Positions 1 through 5,378 of a stretch of 8,890 nucleotides of DNA are shown piece after piece. This DNA is from Caldilineaceae bacterium. Lineage in GTDB: Bacteria; Chloroflexota; Anaerolineae; Caldilineales; Caldilineaceae. Every line of letters begins with the position of its first letter. The first letter of the stretch is position 1. The notes beneath the pieces are model-generated. The model did not search any database. It was not told where the DNA came from and was given only the letters and a program-made list of their open reading frames with translations. The position numbers and the translations under genes are program-made. The DNA lies in NCBI GenBank assembly GCA_026645635.1, contig JAPKMV010000101.1:1-8890 (forward strand). Reading direction: 5' to 3'.

Positions 1-182
1 CGCGAAGGATTTTCACAGTCGTTTGTTGTATCTGGCCAATTACGCTACCATACATACGTTTTAAGCGACATCATCCCCCTCCCAAAAAGATGGGTGTTTG
101 CACGCAGGCGCTTGGTTACTTGCCAGCGGCGAGACTGCGCGAACCATCCTAGTGGGCCTTTATGCGTGATTGTATCGCTACA

Positions 183-215
183 ACTTTCCCGGATTCTGGG
201 AGAATCCGGGAAAGT
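183..215. repeat. Perfect 15-bp inverted repeat (hairpin) in the regulator leader
   Basis: The left arm ACTTTCCCGGATTCT (183-197) and the right arm AGAATCCGGGAAAGT (201-215) are exact reverse complements around a GGG spacer. It would form a very stable stem-loop in RNA or a cruciform in DNA. No run of T follows on either strand, so it is not a typical intrinsic terminator. It ends 71 bases before the start I prefer for the regulator gene. It may be a copy of a dispersed palindromic repeat, a protein-binding dyad, or a leader structure controlling the regulator; the sequence alone does not decide. Confidence 0.85.
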
Positions 216-268
216 CTGCTACCCAATCATGTTTGACGAGCTACTGGCGGATTGTCTGGATTCAGGTC

Positions 269-277
269 AGGGAAAGG
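269..277 (+). promoter_or_regulatory. Ribosome binding site deciding the regulator start
   Basis: AGGGAAAGG is a purine-rich Shine-Dalgarno-like stretch ending 9 bases before an in-frame TTG at 287. The alternative TTG at 170 has no comparable purine stretch before it. Together with the family's usual N-terminus (a short lead into a 'L.RTKF.RP' motif), this favours 287. Confidence 0.45.
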
Positions 278-286
278 ATTTCCGGT

Positions 287-2992
287 TTGTTGCGACGAAC
301 AAAATTCTGCCGTCCATCGACGCCGCAGGATTTCATCATTCGTCCTCGTCTCAACCAGATGCTCAGCCAGGGAATGAGTCACCCACTGACCCTGATCTCG
401 GCGCCTGCCGGCTATGGCAAGACGGTGTTGACGAGTTCTTTCCTCCAGAGCTGCGGATTGCCCTGGGTCTGGCTCTCGCTCGATGAACATGACAATGATC
501 TGCACTTGTTCCTGGAGTATCTGGTGGCTGCGCTCGACTCGCATTTCTCAGGTGCGCTGCGCGAAACGCAGTCACTGCTGGCAGGAACCAATCTGCCCCC
601 CATCACAGTCATTGCCGACACGTTGCTCAACGAGCTGGACGAACTTGCGCGTGAATTCTGCCTGGTCCTGGATGACCTGCAAGCCATCCAGGACCCAGCG
701 GTTTTCAACTTCCTGGCCGCGCTGATGCTTCATCCGCTGCCCGGGATGCACCTGATGCTGCTCACCCGCAGCGACCCGCCGCTTGGGTTGCAGACCCTCA
801 GAGCACGCGACCAGATGAGCGAGATTCGGATGCGCGATCTACGCTTCACCGCAGCCGAGGCGGCGGAATTCCTGGAACAAGGCGTCGCCGTTCCACTCCA
901 GGATGATGTCCTCGCGGCGTTGGCCGAGCAGACCGAAGGCTGGGCGGCCGCCTTGCGCTTGACAGCGTTGGCATTGCGCTACCGCGGTGATGTCGATCCC
1001 CAGCTTGCCCAGTTGCATGCCGAGAATCGCTACGTGATGGACTATCTGGTGAACGAAGTGCTCGTCCGCATTCCACCTGAGCTTGAGGACTTTCTGATCA
1101 AGACCTCGATCCTTGACCTGCTCTGCGAGTCGCTCTGTGACGCTGTCATGGAACCGGAAGACCGGGTGCACCAGAGTCAGTCCTATCTGCGGCGGCTGGA
1201 AGCCATGAATCTGTTCACGGTGGCGCTGGACGAACAGGGAAACTGGTATCGCTATCACCATTTGTTCCAGGCATTGCTGCGCAGGCAGCTCACCAGCAAG
1301 TTCAGCACCCAGGATATCGAAGCGCTGCATCGCCGCGCCAGCGCCTGGTATGCAACCCATGACTCCATCGAACTGGCGCTCGAACATGCGCTGGCAGGCA
1401 ACGACACACCGAGCGCCGTGCAATTGGTGGCCCAACACCGTCATGCGCTCTTGAACAGCGAACAGTTGCCGCGGCTCGAGCGCTGGCTGCGTCTGTTTCC
1501 GGCTGCGACGCTGGAACAATCTCCCGAATTGCTCCTGGTCAAGGTATGGGTTGCCGAACTCGGCCGCGTCGCCCCAGCCCAGATGGTTCTGCACATGCTC
1601 GGTCAGGCGCAGGCTGCCATTGCGCAGGGAGCAGTGCCGCCGGAGCGCGCCCGGCAGCTTGAAGGAGAGATCGCTGCCCTGCGCAGCATGGAGAGAACCT
1701 TCGCCGTCGATGACCCGCAGGGTACGATCACACTGGCGACCCGTGCGCTGGAACTGATGCCTCAGGATTGGCGCCTGGCACGCGTCCAAGCCTGGCTGCA
1801 TCTGGCTGGGGCCTATCAGTCGTCGGGCCAACTCGACCGCGCCTATGCGCTGTTTGCGACCGCCCAACAAGCGGAGGCGATGGCAAGCCCCGCACCGCAT
1901 CTGCGGCTCCTGGCTGCTTCCTGTTTCATCTATTGGATAGCTGCGGATCTGACGCGCACAGCGCAGGCTGCACAACAGACCATCGACGTCGGCCAGGCAA
2001 TGGAGGATCAGCGCGAGTCACTCGGTTGGGCGCATTATTTCCTCGCCAGCGTATACTACCAGCGCAATGACCTGGCGGCCGCCGAGCTGCACGCCAATTG
2101 CGTGCAGGATCTGCGCCACGTGTGTGCCCAAGTCGCCGTTGTGCAGAGTGCAATCCTGCTCGCAGAAATCCAGCAGGCGCGGGGCGCGCCCGCCGCGGCG
2201 CGCGCCGTGATTGAACGCCTGAAGAGCTATCTGGCCGAGACACCAGGCGGGGCGATGCAGTTGTTTGTGGGCGCATTTGAGGCCGAGCTGGCTGTACTGC
2301 AGGGCGATCTGGAGAGTGCGGGCTACTGGGCGACGACCGTCGGCCCCAGGCTCCCGCTGAGCATCATGTCCAACCACTTCGCGCCACAGTTCACCTTGCC
2401 CAAGGTGCTGCTGCGCATGAACACGCCGGTGAGCCGGCAGCAAGCGGCGGCCGCACTCGAACGGCTTTACACCTTCGTCACGACGACGCATAACACGCGT
2501 TTCACGATCGAGGTGCTGGCCCTCCAGGCACTGTACTACGACGCCGAGGGCGATGAGCCGGCTGCGTTGAACGCCCTCGAACAGGCGTTGACGCTGGCCC
2601 AGCCCGGCGGCTTCATTCGGGTCTTCATAGATCTGGGCCTTGGCCTGGTCACGCTGCTGCAACGGCGGGCAAAGCGCGCGGGCGCAACAAAGTATATCGA
2701 GCAGATTCTGGCCGCGTTCGCCGCTGAATCCGCCAGAGCCGAGCGTCCACATCCGCCGTCAGCCGCGCCTGCTCCTTCGGCAGCGCTGATCGAACCTTTG
2801 ACGGATCGTGAGATCGAGATATTGGAACTCCTGGCGCAACGGTTCAGCGCCAAAGAGATCGCGCAGCGCCTGATCATCACAGAACGAACGGTGAACCGCC
2901 ACACCGCAAACATCTATCAAAAACTGGCCGTGAACAACCGGCGCGCAGCAGTCGCCGCGGGCAGAGACTTGGGCGTACTGCCCGCGCAGTGA
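287..2992 (+). CDS. LuxR family transcriptional regulator, MalT-like (LAL) ATPase
   Basis: This is a large ATP-binding regulator of the LAL/MalT class (STAND NTPases), about 901 residues from TTG 287. These proteins bind ATP and an inducer, oligomerise, and activate transcription through a C-terminal helix-turn-helix. The N-terminal LLRRTKFCRP motif is the usual family start. The Walker A motif APAGYGKT lies near residues 39-46, Walker B LVLDD near 126-130, and a sensor-like TRSDPPL near 160-166. A long alpha-helical region rich in Ala and Leu follows (about 350-830), with TPR/MalT-type repeats such as GAYQSSGQLDRAYALF. The last 65 residues are a LuxR HTH (LTDREIEILELLAQ ... TERTVNRHTANIYQKL). 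Length is normal for the family (about 850-950). The start is uncertain: TTG at 170 would add 39 residues encoded partly by a palindrome. The gene stands alone with a 209-base gap after it. Inducer and targets cannot be inferred. Confidence 0.93.
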   Translation: MLRRTKFCRPSTPQDFIIRPRLNQMLSQGMSHPLTLISAPAGYGKTVLTSSFLQSCGLPWVWLSLDEHDNDLHLFLEYLVAALDSHFSGALRETQSLLAGTNLPPITVIADTLLNELDELAREFCLVLDDLQAIQDPAVFNFLAALMLHPLPGMHLMLLTRSDPPLGLQTLRARDQMSEIRMRDLRFTAAEAAEFLEQGVAVPLQDDVLAALAEQTEGWAAALRLTALALRYRGDVDPQLAQLHAENRYVMDYLVNEVLVRIPPELEDFLIKTSILDLLCESLCDAVMEPEDRVHQSQSYLRRLEAMNLFTVALDEQGNWYRYHHLFQALLRRQLTSKFSTQDIEALHRRASAWYATHDSIELALEHALAGNDTPSAVQLVAQHRHALLNSEQLPRLERWLRLFPAATLEQSPELLLVKVWVAELGRVAPAQMVLHMLGQAQAAIAQGAVPPERARQLEGEIAALRSMERTFAVDDPQGTITLATRALELMPQDWRLARVQAWLHLAGAYQSSGQLDRAYALFATAQQAEAMASPAPHLRLLAASCFIYWIAADLTRTAQAAQQTIDVGQAMEDQRESLGWAHYFLASVYYQRNDLAAAELHANCVQDLRHVCAQVAVVQSAILLAEIQQARGAPAAARAVIERLKSYLAETPGGAMQLFVGAFEAELAVLQGDLESAGYWATTVGPRLPLSIMSNHFAPQFTLPKVLLRMNTPVSRQQAAAALERLYTFVTTTHNTRFTIEVLALQALYYDAEGDEPAALNALEQALTLAQPGGFIRVFIDLGLGLVTLLQRRAKRAGATKYIEQILAAFAAESARAERPHPPSAAPAPSAALIEPLTDREIEILELLAQRFSAKEIAQRLIITERTVNRHTANIYQKLAVNNRRAAVAAGRDLGVLPAQ

Positions 2993-3201
2993 TGCACCTC
3001 CTCGATAGCACAAACACTCCTCTCCACTGATCGTAAGTCTACGTATTATTTGCATAGTTTTTCCCCTTCGCGCCACCTCACAGCGCTGATACACTCACGA
3101 TGTCATGATACGACTCAATCGATCTCTGGTGTGCGCTTGAGCGTAATTTGCGGGACAGTGCCCACGCCTCATGCAAGGCGCCAACGGTGAAGGAAGTCTC
3201 G
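2993..3201 (+). other. Intergenic region between regulator and orphan gene
   Basis: No gene is supported in this 209-base gap. It is more AT-rich around 3030-3062, where TATTAT (3044-3049) could serve as a -10 box, but no credible -35 box lies 16-18 bases upstream. The hexamer TGATAC occurs twice (3087-3092 and 3106-3111). I see no stem followed by a T-run that would end the regulator transcript. Reading the downstream frame back to 3148 gives residues unlike its family, so that part is taken as leader. Confidence 0.35.
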
Positions 3202-3468
3202 ATGTCAGCCAAGAAAAAACTCACGCTCGATTCGCCGGCCAGGTATGAGATACACATCCAGGGTGCTCTGGACGACAGTTGGAAAGAGAACCTCAATGCT
3301 GCCTCGATGGAAGTGCAGAACCAGCCCAGCGAACCGCCCGTGACGATTGCCATCTGTGAATTCATCGATCAGACCGCCCTGACGGGCGTCCTTAGTTATA
3401 TCTATAACATGGGCTTGCCGCTGCTTTCCGTGGAGTGCATCGGCATCGAGCCAGAGGCGCCGGCTTGA
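3202..3468 (+). CDS. Small conserved-type protein of unknown function
   Basis: This encodes an 88-residue soluble protein with no signal peptide or membrane segment. ATG 3202 is chosen because AAGGA (3190-3194) sits 7 bases upstream. The residues before it in the longer frame (from 3148) look non-coding. The layout is a basic N-terminal tail (MSAKKKL), then RYEIHIQGALDDSW, a middle stretch with alternating hydrophobics (VTIAICEF), and the end IDQTALTGVLSYIYNMGLPLLSVE. From memory, this pattern (YEI.v.G.Ldd.W ... DQaaLhGvL..i..lglpLlsV) recurs in many short, unnamed proteins of Chloroflexota and some Actinobacteria. I know of no assigned function. The compact alpha/beta pattern could be a small sensory or binding domain. 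It follows the LAL regulator and precedes a lipoprotein gene by 54 bases. Confidence 0.75.
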   Translation: MSAKKKLTLDSPARYEIHIQGALDDSWKENLNAASMEVQNQPSEPPVTIAICEFIDQTALTGVLSYIYNMGLPLLSVECIGIEPEAPA

Positions 3469-3480
3469 AGCTGTCCAACT

Positions 3481-3500
3481 GTCCGAACAGGAATTCGGAC
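3481..3500. repeat. Short hairpin between orphan gene and lipoprotein gene
   Basis: GTCCGAA (3481-3487) and TTCGGAC (3494-3500) are perfect reverse complements with a 6-base loop. The following bases are TAACCAAAAAAG, so there is no T-tract on the + strand and it does not look like an intrinsic terminator. It may modestly shape the transcript between the two genes, or be chance. Confidence 0.4.
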
Positions 3501-3513
3501 TAACCAAAAAAGT

Positions 3514-3521
3514 GGTGATCC
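3514..3521 (+). promoter_or_regulatory. Unusual ribosome binding site GGTGATCC
   Basis: GGTGATCC is complementary to the extreme 3' end of typical bacterial 16S rRNA (GGATCACC) rather than to the common CCTCC core alone. In that pairing register the GG aligns 7 bases before ATG 3523, a normal spacing. This supports ATG 3523 as the start of the lipoprotein gene. Confidence 0.45.
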
Positions 3522-3522
3522 A

Positions 3523-4011
3523 ATGAAGCAACAAACCCAACGATTCCTGCTCCTGGCATGTCTTGTCGTCGTGCTGGTCGTGGCCGCGGCTTGCAGGCCA
3601 GTGATGGCGCCGCCTCCCGCGTCTGTTGCGACTGTTGCGACGCCGTCCACCACGATCACCGACATCGTCTGGCAGTGGGTCAGCGTCACGAATCGCCCGA
3701 CCGGCGCGACGACGACGGTCCCCAACCCGCAGGATTACACTATCATCTTCCGCGCTGATGGCACGGTGAGTGGACAGGCCGACTGCAACACCTTCACCGG
3801 GACCTACTCCACGGACGGCGGCTTCTTTATCGCCTCGACGCCCGATGTGATGGCGGCCTGCGGCGGCGATTCGTTGGACATCCAGTACTTCGAACTGCTG
3901 GATGCCATCGTGGCCGGCGGCCCGGATGGCGCCGGTGGGCTGGCGCTGGAGACGGCCGGCGGCGAGCAGCGCATGATGTTTGTCAACGGCGGCGCAGCGC
4001 CCGCGCCCTGA
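3523..4011 (+). CDS. META domain (HslJ-like) lipoprotein
   Basis: A 162-residue predicted lipoprotein. Residues 1-24 form a lipoprotein signal: a basic start (MKQQTQR), a hydrophobic core (FLLLACLVVVLVV), and a lipobox-like VAAAC with Cys24 as the likely lipidated residue. A Pro/Ala/Thr-rich linker follows (25-47). The rest fits the META/HslJ fold: IVWQWVSV near 48-55, the hallmark FRADGTVSGQADCNTFTGTY near 76-95, and a second cysteine in MAACGGDSLDIQYFELL near 110-126. Cys88 and Cys113 could pair. META domains are small beta-rich modules found in HslJ and in motility- or stress-linked secreted proteins; their biochemical role is poorly defined. The protein should be anchored outside the cytoplasmic membrane. 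The lipobox has Ala rather than Leu at -3, which is less common. No close functional partner is evident among its neighbours. Confidence 0.85.
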   Translation: MKQQTQRFLLLACLVVVLVVAAACRPVMAPPPASVATVATPSTTITDIVWQWVSVTNRPTGATTTVPNPQDYTIIFRADGTVSGQADCNTFTGTYSTDGGFFIASTPDVMAACGGDSLDIQYFELLDAIVAGGPDGAGGLALETAGGEQRMMFVNGGAAPAP

Positions 4012-4163
4012 AGCAGTGCTGGCCATCGGCCCGATGATCCGTTCCCACGCGGAGGCGGACGGCGACCGTTGGCAGCAACTGGCGAAGAAGATTTCTTGCC
4101 TGGTGCGTTTGGCAAGATACAGGCGGAGATGGCCGCAACTATGGACAATTGAATTACAACAAT
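4012..4163 (+). other. Gap between lipoprotein and AI-2E-family genes
   Basis: There is no supported gene in these 152 bases. A 7-bp inverted repeat TCTTGCC (4094-4100) / GGCAAGA (4111-4117) with a 10-base loop is the only notable structure. No T-run follows it, so it is a weak terminator candidate at best. No convincing promoter boxes are seen. Confidence 0.3.
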
Positions 4164-5201
4164 ATGATCACTTCACCTATCACGCGGGCGCTGGCCGGCG
4201 TCGCACTCGTCGGCTTCTACCTGATCCTGGTGTCGCTGGCTGCGCCCGTGCTCGTGCCGATCCTGTTCGCCTTCTTTCTGGTCGCGCTGGCCTTGCCCAT
4301 TTTCCAGTGGTTACAGCGGCGGGGTCTCAAGCGGGGTCTGGCCCTGTTTCTGCTGGTTGCCCTGCTGCTGGCGAGTGGTCTGGGCCTGCTCTTGCTGGCG
4401 CTCATCAGCGTCCAGAGCCTTCAAGCTGGCATGGCGGCCAACAGTGCTGAGTTGAGCGCAAAAATCAGTGAACTTGGGGCGGCGCTGGCCAGTGCGGGGG
4501 TGGACCTTTCGTCCGTTTCCGAGCAGCTTGCGGCGCTCAGTGCTGCGGTGCTGGCCGGTTTTCTGAGCGCGCTCGTGGCAATCATCTCGACCGGCATGAC
4601 CAGCCTGGTCATCGTGGCTTTCTTTTTGCTGGAATCAGAGCGCTTCATGAATATCGTGCGCACCGGCGTGATCAAGGATCGGCCAATGCTCAGCCAACTG
4701 CCGGCGGTGGGCCAGACCGCCGTCACCTACTTCAGCATTCGCGCCCGCTTGAACCTGATCACCGGCGCCGGGGTCACGCTGATTTGCCTGCTGCTGGGTG
4801 TGGATTATCCGCTCCTGTGGGGCGTAGTCGCGTTCTTCTTGAGCTTTGTTCCCTACATCGGTCTGGTGATCGCCATGATCCCGCCGACGCTGCTGGCCCT
4901 CGCCGAGTCGGGCTGGGTGCAGGCGCTCATCGTCGTCATCGGGGTGACGCTCATCAACCTCTTGATCGAGAACGTGCTGGAGCCGGGCTACACTGGCAAG
5001 CGCCTCTCGTTGTCGCCCACGATCGTGTTTCTCTCCGTCTTTTTCTGGAGCTGGCTGCTCGGCCCGGTGGGCGCGTTGCTCTCCATGCCGATCACGGTCT
5101 TGTTGCTGCTCGTGTTCAAGAGCACGGAAAGCACCCTCTGGCTGGCGAAAATCATCGGCAAAGAGGATACGCTGCCGGAAGAGGCATCGCTGCCACAGTG
5201 A
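4164..5201 (+). CDS. AI-2E family transporter (PerM/TqsA type membrane protein)
   Basis: A polytopic inner-membrane protein of about 345 residues belonging to the AI-2E transporter family (formerly UPF0118; E. coli TqsA and PerM are members). Some members export autoinducer-2 or act in ion/proton antiport; the substrate here is unknown. Hydrophobic segments lie near residues 10-55, 60-90 and 130-160, then several between about 190 and 320. The family signature is clear at the C-terminal side: RARLNLITG near the middle, FVPYIGLVIAMIPP, then LEPGYTGKRLSLSPTIVFLS and LLGPVGALLSMP (about 269-315). The stretch between hydrophobic pairs (about 95-130, Ala/Ser/Leu-rich) is a likely extramembrane helical loop. 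Length is typical. ATG 4164 is preferred over the in-frame TTG at 4149, although neither has a strong Shine-Dalgarno. The gene ends five bases before a large palindromic repeat. Confidence 0.92.
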   Translation: MITSPITRALAGVALVGFYLILVSLAAPVLVPILFAFFLVALALPIFQWLQRRGLKRGLALFLLVALLLASGLGLLLLALISVQSLQAGMAANSAELSAKISELGAALASAGVDLSSVSEQLAALSAAVLAGFLSALVAIISTGMTSLVIVAFFLLESERFMNIVRTGVIKDRPMLSQLPAVGQTAVTYFSIRARLNLITGAGVTLICLLLGVDYPLLWGVVAFFLSFVPYIGLVIAMIPPTLLALAESGWVQALIVVIGVTLINLLIENVLEPGYTGKRLSLSPTIVFLSVFFWSWLLGPVGALLSMPITVLLLLVFKSTESTLWLAKIIGKEDTLPEEASLPQ

Positions 5202-5206
5202 TCAGA

Positions 5207-5309
5207 TTGACGCAGAGACGCGGAGGCGCAGAGGTTCGCAGAGAAGAATCTGGGGCGATTCTACGGTAGCTTCTCTGCGTTTCTCTGCATCGTTGCGCCT
5301 CTGCGTCAA
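5207..5309. repeat. Long imperfect inverted repeat with 8-base internal period
   Basis: The 40-base arms 5207-5246 and 5270-5309 are reverse complements at 31 of 40 positions. The outer 11 and inner 10 bases pair perfectly, and the mismatches cluster in the middle. The spacer is 23 bases. Each arm is built of short units: the left arm runs GACGCAGA, GACGCGGA, GGCGCAGA and then a 10-base variant, and the right arm read in reverse shows the same period. A smaller nested stem AGAATC (5245-5250) / GATTCT (5257-5262) spans the arm-loop boundary. Such 'acgcagag' elements are, from memory, common between genes in Chloroflexota and cyanobacteria and look like non-coding mobile or structural repeats. 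It lies between the AI-2E-family stop and the SulP block and could insulate or end transcription by structure, although no T-tract follows. Confidence 0.85.
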
Positions 5310-5365
5310 ATTGGGGTGACCTTACAAACAGCCTCTGAGGAGCCTACGAGACTCCACTGCATAAG

Positions 5366-5372
5366 AAAGGAG
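5366..5372 (+). promoter_or_regulatory. Ribosome binding site of the first SulP gene
   Basis: AAAGGAG is a strong Shine-Dalgarno followed by ATGATG. It lies 6 bases before ATG 5379 and 3 bases before ATG 5376, which favours 5379. It also argues against an upstream in-frame GTG at 5316 that begins just after the palindromic repeat. Confidence 0.7.
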
Positions 5373-5378
5373 CCGATG

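Larger units (their letters stand above)
1..286 (+). other. Upstream region of the LAL regulator gene
   Basis: No supportable gene is seen here. The region is visibly more AT-rich at its left end than the coding DNA that follows. The best sigma-70-like pair I can find is TTGTTG (23-28) and TACCAT (46-51), 17 bases apart. Both boxes match the consensus poorly, so this is only a possible promoter. An open frame runs in from a TTG at 170 in phase with the regulator. Its translation crosses a perfect palindrome and does not resemble the usual start of LAL proteins, so I treat it as leader. Confidence 0.4.

Noticed and set aside
23..51. Sigma-70-like promoter TTGTTG-17-TACCAT upstream of the regulator
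   Set aside because: Both boxes are poor matches; mentioned in the upstream entry but not called as a promoter.
839..1975. Long minus-strand open frame (378 codons) opposite the regulator gene
   Set aside because: It is antisense to a clear LAL coding sequence, rich in Arg/Gln/His/Cys with no recognisable domain; a typical shadow in GC-rich DNA.
3205..4026. Minus-strand open frame (273 codons) over the orphan and lipoprotein genes
   Set aside because: It spans two genes and their gap on the opposite strand and is extremely rich in Arg/Gly/His with no domain signal.
4024..4036. CATCGG-C-CCGATG palindrome just after the lipoprotein stop
   Set aside because: A 6-bp arm with a single-base centre is too short and tight for a terminator, and no T-run follows.
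3980..4450. Plus-strand open frame bridging the lipoprotein end and the AI-2E-family gene
   Set aside because: Most of it overlaps the AI-2E-family coding sequence in another frame and it shows no family pattern.
4164..5201. Idea that the LAL regulator and AI-2E-family gene form a quorum-sensing pair
   Set aside because: LAL regulators are not acyl-homoserine-lactone receptors, many AI-2E-family proteins do not transport AI-2, and two unrelated genes and wide gaps lie between them.
5245..5262. Similarity of the loop of the large repeat (AGAATC..GATTCT) to the core of the leader hairpin at 183-215
   Set aside because: Only about six bases plus a G-run are shared and the arm order is reversed; not enough to call the two elements related.
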